64,000 nt of DNA. Origin: Christensenella timonensis. Lineage in GTDB: Bacteria > Bacillota > Clostridia > Christensenellales > Christensenellaceae. The DNA lies in assembly GCF_900087015.1 (NCBI RefSeq), contig NZ_FLKP01000001.1, positions 124,001 through 188,000 on the forward strand, given 5' to 3'. The translations under genes and the position numbers were made by a program. Each line of letters starts with the position of its first letter. The first letter of the stretch is position 1. This document shows, piece by piece, positions 23,534-32,261 of the stretch. Under the pieces are notes generated by a model. It was not told the DNA's origin. It saw only the letters and a list, made by a program, of their open reading frames with translations, and made no database searches.

Positions 23534-25075
23534 TTACAGGTATTTTTCGACGATGCCCGCTTGCTTCGCGTACATATCGCGAAGTGCCGGGTAAAGCTCA
23601 CGGTACGATCCGTAATAGTCGTTATACCGCTTCACATTTTCCGGGATCGGCTCGGTGACGCTCGACACCTTGACCAGCTCGCCGCACGCCTCTTCGATGC
23701 TGCCGAAATGTCCGGAACCGACAGCCGCCATGATCGCGCCGCCCGCAGCAGGGCCCTCTTCCATGTTCATCGTGAGCACGTTCGCATTATAGATGTCCGC
23801 CTGGATCTGCCGCCACAGCTGGCTCTTGGCGCCGCCGCCGTTCGCCCGTACTTCATTTACCTCAATGCCGAATTCACGGCAAATTTCGATCGTATCGCGC
23901 AGGGCGAATGTCACGCCCTCCATCACGCTCCTGCACATGTCGCCGAGACCGTGGCGGTATGAAAGCCCAAAGAACGTCGCACGCGCGTTCGGGTCGGAGA
24001 TCGGCGTTTTTTCCCCGTTGAAATACGGCAGGAATGTAAGCCCTTCGCTGCCCGGCGAGGACTGCGCCGCCATCTCCGTCATATAGTCATAAATATCCTT
24101 GCCCTGTGCCGCCATTTCCGCTTTTTTATCGGCAAACAGCGTATCGCGCACCCATTTGAACGATCCGCCGGCCGTCAGCACGAGACCCAAAAAGCACCAT
24201 TTGCCGGGTACGGAATGCGCCATCGTCATCAGCGCGCGTTTTTTCGTATCGATCAGCGGCTCGTCCGTACAACCGAACACCACGCCGGACGTACCGATCG
24301 TCGCGCCGATCACGCCGGATTTCACGATGCCCGTGCCCACGCCGCCTGCCGGCTGGTCTCCGCCGCCTGCAACAACCGGGATTCCTGCGCAAAGGCCCCA
24401 TTCTTCGGCGATATCGGGCAGGAGCTGCCCCACGACCTCCTGCGATTCTACCAATCTCTGCGGTACGATATCCTTGGAGATCGACAGCTTTTCAAAAATA
24501 TTGTCCGCCCACCTGCGGTTGGGGACGTCCATCAAAAACGACAGGGAAGCGTCGCTCACTTCCGTTGCGACCTCGCCCGTCATCCGGTAACGCAGGTAAT
24601 CCTTGGTAAAGAGCACCGTGTGGATTTTCTCATAAGCGGCCGGATTGTTTTTCCTGACCCACAAAAGCTTGGGCGCCCAGAAACTGTTGAGGCAGAAGTT
24701 GGCCGTCGTATCCAGCATTTCCTGCTCGGAAATCAGCTTTTCAATGTCGTGTACTTCCTCTTCCGCACGCTGGTCGAGCCAGATCATGCAGTTGCCGATC
24801 GGATCCATGTTCCTGTCCATCAGTGTGCTGCCCTGCATCTGCCCGGAAAAACCGATGCTTGCCACTTCTTTCCCGTGGCCGCTTTTATTCACTGCCTGTT
24901 GCACCGCGCGGCTGCAGGCGTCCCACCATACGAGCGGATCCTGCTCTGCCCAGCCGGGGTTAGGCGTCACGACGTCGCACTCGTGGTAGCCGATCCCGCT
25001 GATTTTTCCCGTTTCATCAATGATCATTGCTTTGATGCCGCTCGTCCCCGCATCAATACCCAAAAAATACTTCAT
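23534..25075 (-). CDS. xylB: Xylulokinase-like FGGY kinase
   Basis: 513 residues, full length for xylulokinase, which makes xylulose 5-phosphate from xylulose and ATP. The N-terminal loop is FLGIDAGTSGIKAMIID. The xylulokinase-like motif IGFSGQMQGSTLMD carries the substrate-facing Gln-Met, and MIWLDQRAEEEV and VVAGGGDQPAGGVGTG follow. The C-terminal FGGY domain has VRANGGGAKSQLWRQIQADI. Start ATG 25075 after AAAGGAG. Monocistronic, divergent from a SorC-family regulator, with operator 3 in its upstream region. It may serve the same pathway as the kinase at 17800, since a lyxose-type isomerase would yield xylulose. Confidence 0.9.
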   Translation of the reverse strand: MKYFLGIDAGTSGIKAMIIDETGKISGIGYHECDVVTPNPGWAEQDPLVWWDACSRAVQQAVNKSGHGKEVASIGFSGQMQGSTLMDRNMDPIGNCMIWLDQRAEEEVHDIEKLISEQEMLDTTANFCLNSFWAPKLLWVRKNNPAAYEKIHTVLFTKDYLRYRMTGEVATEVSDASLSFLMDVPNRRWADNIFEKLSISKDIVPQRLVESQEVVGQLLPDIAEEWGLCAGIPVVAGGGDQPAGGVGTGIVKSGVIGATIGTSGVVFGCTDEPLIDTKKRALMTMAHSVPGKWCFLGLVLTAGGSFKWVRDTLFADKKAEMAAQGKDIYDYMTEMAAQSSPGSEGLTFLPYFNGEKTPISDPNARATFFGLSYRHGLGDMCRSVMEGVTFALRDTIEICREFGIEVNEVRANGGGAKSQLWRQIQADIYNANVLTMNMEEGPAAGGAIMAAVGSGHFGSIEEACGELVKVSSVTEPIPENVKRYNDYYGSYRELYPALRDMYAKQAGIVEKYL

Positions 25076-25120
25076 TCTTTCCTGCTCCTTTGACCGTTTG
25101 CTATGCTTTTGTATTATGAT

Positions 25121-25134
25121 TTTACATTTGTAAA
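25121..25134. promoter_or_regulatory. SorC-type operator 3
   Basis: TTTACATTTGTAAA, 46 bp before the xylulokinase start. It shares the TTTACA-NN-TGTAAA form of the other three sites. Confidence 0.75.
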
Positions 25135-25262
25135 GCTATTTTACTTAATTGTGTATACATTTACGCTAACATCTTTTTTTTCATCTGTCAATCCCTTTCG
25201 CCGTGCGTTTTTACATCCTCACAAATGTGTTTCAATTTCTTTTTCCGCATACCTCTCCCTTG

Positions 25263-25291
25263 TTGACAAGACAGCGCAAAAAGCTTATGAT
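25263..25291 (+). promoter_or_regulatory. Promoter of SorC regulator 2
   Basis: TTGACA at 25263-25268, 17-bp spacer, TATGAT at 25286-25291. Operator 4 lies just after the expected start point. Confidence 0.75.
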
Positions 25292-25313
25292 ATTATTGAC
25301 AAACATAAAATTG

Positions 25314-25329
25314 ATTTACAGTTGTAAAT
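25314..25329. promoter_or_regulatory. SorC-type operator 4
   Basis: ATTTACAGTTGTAAAT, TTTACA-GT-TGTAAA with one extra pair on each side. It lies between the promoter and the start codon of SorC regulator 2, consistent with autorepression. Confidence 0.78.
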
Positions 25330-25352
25330 GCATAAAAAAGGGGATCAGCATT

Positions 25353-26321
25353 ATGTCGCTTTCGTCTGAAGAACGTTATTATGTCAAATTGAAGGCATCT
25401 TACCTATATTATAAGGAAAACAAGACCCAGGCCGAGATCGCCGAGCTTTTCAACATCTCGCGTCCCACGCTCATCAAGCTGTTAAACGACGCCAAAAAGG
25501 AAGGCATCGTGACCATCGAAGTACACGATACCCGCATGGGCAGCCACTATATCGAGCTGGAACAGACCCTGCGCAAAAAACTTGACCTAAAGGATGTAAA
25601 GATCGTGAGCGCGAGCGGCACGACCAAAGAAGCCGTCAATTTAAGCGTCGGCGCAGCGGCGGAGCAATACCTGACCAACCTGCTGCGTTCGGGGATGAGC
25701 GTCGGGCTGGGCTGGGGCCGTACGCTGGAGATCATGGCACGCTACATCAAGCCGCACCCCAGTATCGTCGACCTGCACATCGTTTCGCTGCTCGGCGGGC
25801 TGGGAAGCACCAGCGCGGGGGATTATTCCATGTTCGCCAATTCCCTGTGCGAGATCATGGCTTCCAATTATTCGAGCGCGTCCGTTTCCATGATGTACTC
25901 GCCTTTGGTCGCCCCCAACGAGGTCGTTGCCCAGACCTTCACCGATACGCTGACCGCTACTTATGAAAAGCAGCAGTCGCTTGATATCGCCATTGTCGGC
26001 ATAGACAGCGATCCGGCCCATTCCACGACGCTGGAGATCGAAAAGCCCCTGCAGGCGCTTGCGGAAGAGATCCACGACAAAGGGATCGTGGGCAACGTAT
26101 GCGCCCGCTTCTACAATAAAAAAGGCGAACTTTGCCCGCTTAGTATCGAAAACAATATCCTTTCCATTTCCACGGACAACCTGCAGCGTACCCCGGTCGT
26201 CATTGGCGCGGCGGGCGGGGAACACAAGGTGGACTCCATCATCGGCGGCGCACGCGCGCGGCTGTTCAACATCCTCGTAACAGACGAGCATACCGCACAG
26301 GCGATCGCGCTCAGCCGCTAA
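25353..26321 (+). CDS. SorC/DeoR-type sugar-responsive transcriptional regulator 2
   Basis: 322 residues from ATG 25353 with AAGGGGATC upstream; an open frame begins earlier but has no ribosome site. HTH: KTQAEIAELFNISRPTLIKL, nearly the same recognition helix (NISRPTL) as regulator 1. Effector domain: VGLGWGRTLEIMARY, HIVSLLGGLGST, NVCARFYNKKGE, IGAAGGEHKVDSIIGGARA. The matching recognition helices explain why both loci carry the same operator. Divergent from xylulokinase; nine bases before mutY. Confidence 0.88.
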   Translation: MSLSSEERYYVKLKASYLYYKENKTQAEIAELFNISRPTLIKLLNDAKKEGIVTIEVHDTRMGSHYIELEQTLRKKLDLKDVKIVSASGTTKEAVNLSVGAAAEQYLTNLLRSGMSVGLGWGRTLEIMARYIKPHPSIVDLHIVSLLGGLGSTSAGDYSMFANSLCEIMASNYSSASVSMMYSPLVAPNEVVAQTFTDTLTATYEKQQSLDIAIVGIDSDPAHSTTLEIEKPLQALAEEIHDKGIVGNVCARFYNKKGELCPLSIENNILSISTDNLQRTPVVIGAAGGEHKVDSIIGGARARLFNILVTDEHTAQAIALSR

Positions 26322-26330
26322 GGAGAAAGC

Positions 26331-27401
26331 TTGGAAACGATTTTTCCCCCAGTTGCGGATTTTTCCGCACCGCTCCTCCATTGGTATCAGGAAAATGCGC
26401 GCATCCTGCCCTGGCGCGACAAACCGACGCCCTATCGCGTATGGATCTCCGAGATCATGCTGCAGCAAACGCGCGTGGAAGCGGTAAAACCCTATTTTGA
26501 ACGCTTTCTGAATGCGCTCCCGGATATTGCCTCGCTGTCTGTAGTGTCGGACGAGCAGCTGATGAAGCTGTGGGAAGGCCTTGGCTATTACAGCCGTGCG
26601 CGCAATTTAAAAAAGGCTGCGCAGGTGGTCATGCAGGACTTTGGCGGCAGCCTGCCCGCTTCGTTTGAACTCTTAAAAACGCTTCCGGGCATTGGCCCTT
26701 ATACCGCCGGCGCCGTTGCTTCCATCGCCTTCGGTATCCCCGTTCCCGCGGTGGACGGCAATGTCCTGCGCGTACTTTCGCGCCTCGCCGCCAGCCCTGA
26801 AAACGTCAGCGGCGCCAAAGTCAAAAAAGCGGTCGGCGATGTCCTGTCCCGCCTGATCCCGCCTGCGCATGCGGGGGATTTCAACCAGGCGCTGATGGAG
26901 CTGGGCGCAACCGTATGCCTGCCAAACGGCATGCCCAAATGTGAAGTTTGCCCCTTGCAAAAGCTGTGCGAGGGCTATGCGCGCGGTATTGCCCACACCC
27001 TGCCCGTCAAGGACGGAAAGAAAAAACGCCGGATCGAACAGAAAACGGTTTTTATCCTGTTAAGCGACGGCAAAGCCGCGCTTTCGAGGCGTCCGCCGCA
27101 CGGGCTTCTGGCAGGGCTGTTTGAACTGCCGAACGTGGACGGTGCGCTCGATGAGCCCAGTGCGCTTGCCTGGCTGGCTGCCCACAGTATCGATGCACGT
27201 TCCGCCATCCCCCTCGGCGCTTCCAAACATATTTTCACGCACGTGGAATGGCATATGACCGGTTACCTGGTGCAAAGCGCACAGCAACCGGAAGATTTTT
27301 TGTGGCGCAGCCTTCCGCAAATCGAAAAGGACTGCGCGCTTCCCTCGGCCTTCCGTTTTTATACAAAAATCCTGTGTGAAGAACTTCGCATGATGGTATA
27401 A
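26331..27401 (+). CDS. mutY: A/G-specific adenine glycosylase MutY
   Basis: 356 residues from TTG 26331 (AAGGAG upstream). It removes adenine mispaired with 8-oxoguanine. The catalytic Glu lies in EIMLQQTRVEAV. The helix-hairpin-helix is LKTLPGIGPYTAGAVASIAF, and the catalytic Asp is in VPAVDGNVLRVL. The 4Fe-4S cluster Cys set is complete (C-x6-C-x2-C-x5-C in VCLPNGMPKCEVCPLQKLC). The C-terminal NUDIX-like domain that reads 8-oxoG is present (ILLSDGKAALSRRPPHGLLA). It follows the SorC regulator closely and may be partly co-transcribed. Confidence 0.95.
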   Translation: METIFPPVADFSAPLLHWYQENARILPWRDKPTPYRVWISEIMLQQTRVEAVKPYFERFLNALPDIASLSVVSDEQLMKLWEGLGYYSRARNLKKAAQVVMQDFGGSLPASFELLKTLPGIGPYTAGAVASIAFGIPVPAVDGNVLRVLSRLAASPENVSGAKVKKAVGDVLSRLIPPAHAGDFNQALMELGATVCLPNGMPKCEVCPLQKLCEGYARGIAHTLPVKDGKKKRRIEQKTVFILLSDGKAALSRRPPHGLLAGLFELPNVDGALDEPSALAWLAAHSIDARSAIPLGASKHIFTHVEWHMTGYLVQSAQQPEDFLWRSLPQIEKDCALPSAFRFYTKILCEELRMMV

Positions 27402-27402
27402 T
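27394..27402 (+). promoter_or_regulatory. Extended -10 promoter for DUF815 ATPase
   Basis: TGG-TATAAT at 27394-27402, overlapping the mutY stop codon and 33 bp before the DUF815 start. No clear -35 box. Confidence 0.55.
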
Positions 27403-27435
27403 GAAAAGATAAAATCAAAAGATATGAGGCGAAGC

Positions 27436-28632
27436 ATGATTGATCTTGAAAACACGGCTTTACAATTACGTTCCCTGACCATTTTCCGCGGCCTGCTCAA
27501 AACCGGCGTGATCCGCTCGTTTCTCCAGCTGGCGGACGCCGTTTCAGGCGGGGATACCGCCCGCAGCGTTTCTGGGTATGCCGCGTTTGCCGAAAGCCTG
27601 TACAGGCATACGCCCGACCTCGGCGACGCTGTCTTAAGCGCCGTATTGGGCGATGAAAACTTCTATTTGTTAAAATATGTCCGCAAAGAAAAAATCGGCA
27701 GCGCCATGCAGCAGTGCCTGAAAAATGAGCTTGCCATGTTAGAGCGGTTCAGCATGGTTTCAAGCAGCGATGTCAAAAAGCACATCGCGTATGGCGGTTT
27801 TTTAGCGGACTGGGCCAACACGCCCCACGATTTTACCGCCGCCTACCAAGATTATCTGGATCATATCCCCACAAACGGCTACGGTATTTTTGCGCGGCAC
27901 CATATCTTTACGGTGGAAAACCGTAAGCTCGTTCCCGTATTACATCCGGACGAAACAAGCCTCTCCCAGCTAAGCGGTTATGAATACGAACGCAAGTGCG
28001 TGGTAGATAATACGCGCGCGCTTTTGGACGGCAAACCAGCCGCCAATGTGCTTTTGTACGGCGACAGCGGTACGGGCAAATCTTCCACGGTCAAGGCGGT
28101 CGCGAGCGAATTCGCGCCCCGCGGCCTGCGTCTGATCGAGATCAAGAAAAACCAACTGCGCGACATCCCGGCGCTCATGGACAGCCTGGGCAAAAATCCG
28201 CTTAAGTTTATTCTTTTTATCGACGACCTGTCCTTTACCAGGGACGACGATGATTTCGGCGCTTTAAAGGCAATCCTCGAAGGTTCTGTTTCCGCGCGCG
28301 CCAAAAACCTCGCCGTATATGCGACGAGCAACCGCCGCCATCTCGTGCGGGAAAGCTTTTCCGACCGCGAGGGCGACGACGTGCACGTCAACGACACCGT
28401 GCAGCAGCTGACCTCCTTATCCGACCGCTTCGGCCTGACGATCACCTTCTGGCGCCCAAGCCGCGCACAATACCTTTCCATCGTGGAGCACCTCGCGGCT
28501 TTTTACGATGTCGGCGCCAACCAGGAGGAGCTCTTCCGGCAAGCGGAAATCTATGCGCTCGAACGCGGCGGCCGTTCCCCCCGTGTTGCCAAACAATTTT
28601 TAGAGCATGTACAGTCCGTCGGGCTTAGTTAA
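27436..28632 (+). CDS. DUF815-family AAA ATPase
   Basis: 398 residues from ATG 27436 (GAGG six bases upstream; the ATG at 27424 lacks a site). It is an AAA+ ATPase of the DUF815 group common in Firmicutes, of unknown role. Walker A is LLYGDSGTGKSSTVKA and Walker B is KFILFIDDLSFTRDDDDF. Sensor and arginine-finger regions follow (YATSNRRHLVRESF, SDRFGLTITFWRP). The N-terminal 190 residues are a family-specific helical domain. Single gene ending in a terminator. Confidence 0.88.
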   Translation: MIDLENTALQLRSLTIFRGLLKTGVIRSFLQLADAVSGGDTARSVSGYAAFAESLYRHTPDLGDAVLSAVLGDENFYLLKYVRKEKIGSAMQQCLKNELAMLERFSMVSSSDVKKHIAYGGFLADWANTPHDFTAAYQDYLDHIPTNGYGIFARHHIFTVENRKLVPVLHPDETSLSQLSGYEYERKCVVDNTRALLDGKPAANVLLYGDSGTGKSSTVKAVASEFAPRGLRLIEIKKNQLRDIPALMDSLGKNPLKFILFIDDLSFTRDDDDFGALKAILEGSVSARAKNLAVYATSNRRHLVRESFSDREGDDVHVNDTVQQLTSLSDRFGLTITFWRPSRAQYLSIVEHLAAFYDVGANQEELFRQAEIYALERGGRSPRVAKQFLEHVQSVGLS

Positions 28633-28672
28633 GCCTTCAAAAACAGCTGTTCTAATTATGATAGTACAGTTT

Positions 28673-28699
28673 AAAAAACCGCTTAGGCAGCGGTTTTTT
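28673..28699 (+). terminator. Bidirectional terminator
   Basis: AAAAAACCGCT / AGCGGTTTTTT stem with T run, between convergent DUF815 ATPase and radical SAM genes. Confidence 0.85.
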
Positions 28700-28702
28700 T
28701 CT

Positions 28703-29611
28703 TTATTCCCTGGATACTCCCGTCAAATCGAACGGCGGGATGAAACTCTCGCTTGCAGCTGAACCTTCCTGCAAAAATCCGTTTTCCACGCCCAGTCCCA
28801 CTGCAAAATCAACCAGCTCCCCGTATTCGCTTTGGCTCACTTTCCGCCGCAGCCTTGCAGGCAGCCGTTCCCCTTGCAGCGGCGTGTACTGGCTCATCAG
28901 GCTCAAATATATCCGGTTGCCATATGTATCGTAAAGATACCGCACAACCTTCTTGGCATCGCCTATATGTCCGGGCAGCAGCAAGTGCCTGACGATCACG
29001 CCGCGCTGCATCATCCCCTCCGTATCAAAGGCCGGCTCCCCTGCCTGGCGCACCATCTCCCCCAGCGCCTCCTTTGCCACCGCCGCATAATCCGGCGCAT
29101 CAGAATATTGTCCCGCGGGTTTTTCGTCCATATATTTAAAATCCGCCAGGTAGATATCGGCCAATCCGTCAAACAGCCTCAGCGTTTGCACGCTTTCATA
29201 CCCGCTCCCGTTGTGCACGACGGGGATCGTAAGTCCCGCCTCCTTTGCCCGGCGCAGTGCGCAGGCAATGTGCGGCGTATAATGCGTGGGCGTAACCAGG
29301 TTGATATTGTGCGCGCCCTGCGCCTCCAGTTCTAAGAATATCTCCGCCAGCCGCGCTTCCGTGATTTCCGCGCCGGCCCGTCCGCTGCCGATCTGCGCGT
29401 TCTGGCAATAGACACAGTGCAACGGACAGTACGAAAAAAACACCGTCCCCGAGCCGTTCCTCCCGGAGATACACGGTTCTTCCCAGTTATGGAGCGCCGC
29501 GCGTGCAACCTTGAGGGCTGCGCCTGCCCCACATATTCCTTTTTCCCCGCTTATCCTGTCTGCCCCGCACTTTCGCGGGCAGAGGACACAATGTTTAAGC
29601 AATTCTTCCAT
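28703..29611 (-). CDS. Radical SAM protein, PflA-like family
   Basis: 302 residues from ATG 29611. The radical SAM motif is FFSYCPLHCVYCQNAQIG (CxxxCxxC). An extra N-terminal Cys set CVLCPRKCGADR...GICG may bind a second cluster or zinc. The family resembles stand-alone activase-like radical SAM proteins of unknown substrate; there is no glycyl radical partner next to it. TATAAT sits only seven bases upstream of the ATG and no Shine-Dalgarno is visible, so the mRNA is probably leaderless. Confidence 0.82.
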   Translation of the reverse strand: MEELLKHCVLCPRKCGADRISGEKGICGAGAALKVARAALHNWEEPCISGRNGSGTVFFSYCPLHCVYCQNAQIGSGRAGAEITEARLAEIFLELEAQGAHNINLVTPTHYTPHIACALRRAKEAGLTIPVVHNGSGYESVQTLRLFDGLADIYLADFKYMDEKPAGQYSDAPDYAAVAKEALGEMVRQAGEPAFDTEGMMQRGVIVRHLLLPGHIGDAKKVVRYLYDTYGNRIYLSLMSQYTPLQGERLPARLRRKVSQSEYGELVDFAVGLGVENGFLQEGSAASESFIPPFDLTGVSRE

Positions 29612-29618
29612 AGCCAAT

Positions 29619-29627
29619 ATTATATCA
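29619..29627 (-). promoter_or_regulatory. Leaderless promoter of radical SAM gene
   Basis: Minus-strand TGA-TATAAT at 29627-29619, seven bases before ATG 29611. Confidence 0.6.
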
Positions 29628-29656
29628 CTTTTCCTGCTTTCTTCATCCACGAACTA

Positions 29657-29665
29657 TGGTATAAT
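29657..29665 (+). promoter_or_regulatory. Extended -10 promoter for NSS symporter
   Basis: TGG-TATAAT at 29657-29665, 47 bp before the ATG at 29713. Confidence 0.6.
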
Positions 29666-29712
29666 AAATGATATTGTTATGTAATCATCGAAGAATTGTA
29701 GGGAGCATTTTT

Positions 29713-31206
29713 ATGAAACGGGAAACTTGGGGGTCTCGCTCGAACTTTATATTTGCCGCGGTGGGCAGTGCCGTCGGCCTCGGCAACGCATGGCGTTTTG
29801 CCGGACAGGTATACCAGAATGGCGGCGGCGCCTTTTTGCTGCCGTACATCATCGCCATCCTGGCGATCGGTATCCCGGTGCTGATGATGGAGCTTGCCAT
29901 CGGGAAAAAATACAGGTTGGGCGCGCCTTCCGCATTTGCCGCCATGAATAAGAAATTTGAATGGATCGGCTGGGCGGGCGTAATCATCGCCTTTGTCGTT
30001 GCCGCCTATTATTCCGTTTTGGTCGCGTGGGTGGTCAATTATATTTTTGCTTCCTTTACTATGGCGTGGGGCGGCGATCCAGCCGGTTTCTTCAACAATA
30101 CCGTGCTCAACGCTTCGGGCAGCCCGGGAACCCTCGGCGGATTTTCCATCCCCGTGTTAATCGGCCTTATCATCACCTGGGTCGTTGTCATTTTGAGTAT
30201 GCGCAAAGGCGTTGAAAAAATGGCAAAGCTCGTCAAATGGATCGTAATCATTCCCGTCATACTGCTTGTGATTATGTGCATACAGGCGGTCAACATGCCG
30301 GGGGCTGCCGAAGGGATCCGTTACTATATCACGCCGGATTGGTCTGCGCTCGGCAATGCCGACGTGTGGCGCGCCGCCTTCGGGCAGGTCGCCTACAGCA
30401 TGAGTATCCTCTTTGCACTGATGGTAACGTACGGAAGCTTCCTTGACAAAAAGAGCGATATCCCCAAAGACAGCCTCGTTATCGGCCTTTCCGATATGGG
30501 GATCAGCCTGCTCGCAGGGTTTGTCGTGTTCTCCACGCTTGGCTACCTTTCCTTCCAGAGCGGCATACCCATCGCGGATATGAACTACCAGGGCGTCATG
30601 CTCGCTTTCGTCACCTATCCGCAGGCCTTGTCGGTCTTCCCCGGCGGACATGTGGTAGGCGTGGTTTTCTCGCTGATGTTTTTCTTCATGCTGTTTGCGC
30701 TCGCCATCGATTCCCTTTTTTCCATTGTACAGGCAGTTTCGACGGCTGTTTCCGACAAATTCAGTATAAGGCCGCGCAAGGCGCTTTACGGTACATGCAT
30801 CGCCTGCTTTATCCTTGCCTTGCTTTTCGCGACAAAGGCAGGGCTATACTGGCTGGATATCGTCGACCATTTCGTCAACGAGGGCAACCTGTTGTTCATG
30901 GGCATCTTCGAGGCCATCGCTGTCGGCTGGATGGTCGGCGCGGAGCCCTTGCGGCAGTTCATCAATTCCACCGCTTCCAAAAAGATCGGCAAATGGTGGA
31001 ATTTTGTCATAAAATACGCCTGTCCCGTTGTGTTCCTCTTTTTGGCGGCAAGCTTCCTTTACTCCAATATCGTATCGCCGTACGGCGGATATGACCAGCA
31101 GTATTTGATGGTCGGCGGTTGGGCGCTTATCATCGCGACCTTCGTACTTGCCCTGGTCATCCCCCGCCTCACGCGCAAACAGAAAGGAACCGAAGTACAG
31201 CCATGA
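29713..31206 (+). CDS. Sodium-dependent transporter, NSS/SNF family
   Basis: 497 residues from ATG 29713 (GGGAGC upstream). Neurotransmitter:sodium symporter fold with about 12 membrane helices. The family hallmark is in helix 1: NFIFAAVGSAVGLGNAWRF, with the unwound Gly-Leu-Gly-Asn that binds sodium and substrate, followed by QNGGGAFLLPYI. Bacterial members import amino acids such as tyrosine, tryptophan or leucine with Na+. The substrate is not readable. It overlaps the next gene by 4 bp (ATGA). Confidence 0.92.
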   Translation: MKRETWGSRSNFIFAAVGSAVGLGNAWRFAGQVYQNGGGAFLLPYIIAILAIGIPVLMMELAIGKKYRLGAPSAFAAMNKKFEWIGWAGVIIAFVVAAYYSVLVAWVVNYIFASFTMAWGGDPAGFFNNTVLNASGSPGTLGGFSIPVLIGLIITWVVVILSMRKGVEKMAKLVKWIVIIPVILLVIMCIQAVNMPGAAEGIRYYITPDWSALGNADVWRAAFGQVAYSMSILFALMVTYGSFLDKKSDIPKDSLVIGLSDMGISLLAGFVVFSTLGYLSFQSGIPIADMNYQGVMLAFVTYPQALSVFPGGHVVGVVFSLMFFFMLFALAIDSLFSIVQAVSTAVSDKFSIRPRKALYGTCIACFILALLFATKAGLYWLDIVDHFVNEGNLLFMGIFEAIAVGWMVGAEPLRQFINSTASKKIGKWWNFVIKYACPVVFLFLAASFLYSNIVSPYGGYDQQYLMVGGWALIIATFVLALVIPRLTRKQKGTEVQP

Positions 31207-31706
31207 AAATCCTTCAGGTAGTGCTTCTCTGCGTAACGGCCGCCCTCATCGTGCAGGTCGTCGTTTATGCGGCAAAACACGACTACGTCAAACAAATCGA
31301 CTGGAAAGAAGCCTTTACGCTCCGTTACCCGCGGATCTTCCTCTGGATCGCGGTCGTATTTTTTGCCGCGATCGGTTTTTTGCTGCTCAACATGGTCATT
31401 TGGCAAGATGTCAGCCTTTTTGCCGTCATCCTGCTCGCCGTGCTCGCGGTATGCAGCCTGCCCGCATTGCTGCTGGCGCTGCGCTGGAAGATCGACGTCC
31501 TGGAGGAATACATCGTCCATACGCCTTTTCTGGGCGGCAGAAAGCAGATCTATTACAAGGACATCCGCCATGTGTCTGTAACGCCGAAGGTCGTCGTGAT
31601 AGATACCACCTTAAAAAGGATTCAATTCATCTCCGGTGTTTATTATATGGAAGATTTTTTGTTCCGCCTGCGTGAAAACGGCGTGGACATCGACCGGATT
31701 TTGTAA
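31203..31706 (+). CDS. Small membrane protein of unknown function
   Basis: 167 residues. Three predicted membrane segments at about residues 3-22, 45-68 and 70-90 are followed by a soluble C-terminal part with a PH-like pattern (EEYIVHTPFLGGRKQIYYKD, ending RENGVDIDRIL). Such bacterial PH-like membrane proteins are common and uncharacterised. It is translationally coupled to the sodium symporter (ATGA) and may modulate it; that is inference. Confidence 0.75.
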   Translation: MKILQVVLLCVTAALIVQVVVYAAKHDYVKQIDWKEAFTLRYPRIFLWIAVVFFAAIGFLLLNMVIWQDVSLFAVILLAVLAVCSLPALLLALRWKIDVLEEYIVHTPFLGGRKQIYYKDIRHVSVTPKVVVIDTTLKRIQFISGVYYMEDFLFRLRENGVDIDRIL

Positions 31707-31733
31707 AGCGCGGCCTTACTGGTCGCGCTTTTT
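31705..31733 (+). terminator. Terminator of symporter operon
   Basis: AAAGCGCGGCC / GGTCGCGCTTT stem followed by TT. It overlaps the 3' end of the convergent DUF2812 gene. Confidence 0.75.
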
Positions 31734-32261
31734 GTATATCTTTCGCATGAATATTCCAAGCGCCGCCGTCAGCGCGGCAAGGATCGCAATGGAAATGAGT
31801 CCGTCTGCCCAGTCGCTTAAGTTTTGCGGTTTCACGAAAACGGCATAGCACACGGCAATCGCGGTAATCGCCGCCACCATCAAGACAATCAGGCATTTAA
31901 AAACCAGCAAGATATTTCCGCTTCTCCTTTCCCTGCTTGCCGCATCGGTAAATGCTTCCGGCCTTTGTCCTGTGTATTCCTTCCTCCATACGAAAAGGCT
32001 TGCCATCCTACCAACAAGTTCCCAGCCAAATTCTTCATATGTCCTAATATAATCCTTCGGATGCAACGCATGTAAATCCACCACATACCTGTATTGCTTT
32101 GGTTCCGTCTTTTTAAACACCATGCGAAAAGAATCGCTTTGCTTGATCCGGTCGACATTCCACCCTTCCGCCGCCATCTTTTCCATATGGTTTTCAAAAT
32201 CGACAGGCGCTGCATACTTGTACGGCAGCCACCACTGCGCCATTGTATTTTTGTTTTTCAT
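31716..32261 (-). CDS. DUF2812 membrane protein
   Basis: 181 residues. The soluble N-terminal DUF2812 domain is recognised by AAEGWNVDRIKQSDSFRMVF and YRYVVDLHALHPKDYIRTYE with FGWELVG. Two membrane helices lie near the C-terminus (about 120-140 and 150-168). DUF2812 genes typically follow a PadR-family regulator, as here, overlapping it by 4 bp. The role is unknown; they are thought to be envelope-stress related, but I cannot support a function. Confidence 0.85.
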   Translation of the reverse strand: MKNKNTMAQWWLPYKYAAPVDFENHMEKMAAEGWNVDRIKQSDSFRMVFKKTEPKQYRYVVDLHALHPKDYIRTYEEFGWELVGRMASLFVWRKEYTGQRPEAFTDAASRERRSGNILLVFKCLIVLMVAAITAIAVCYAVFVKPQNLSDWADGLISIAILAALTAALGIFMRKIYKKRDQ

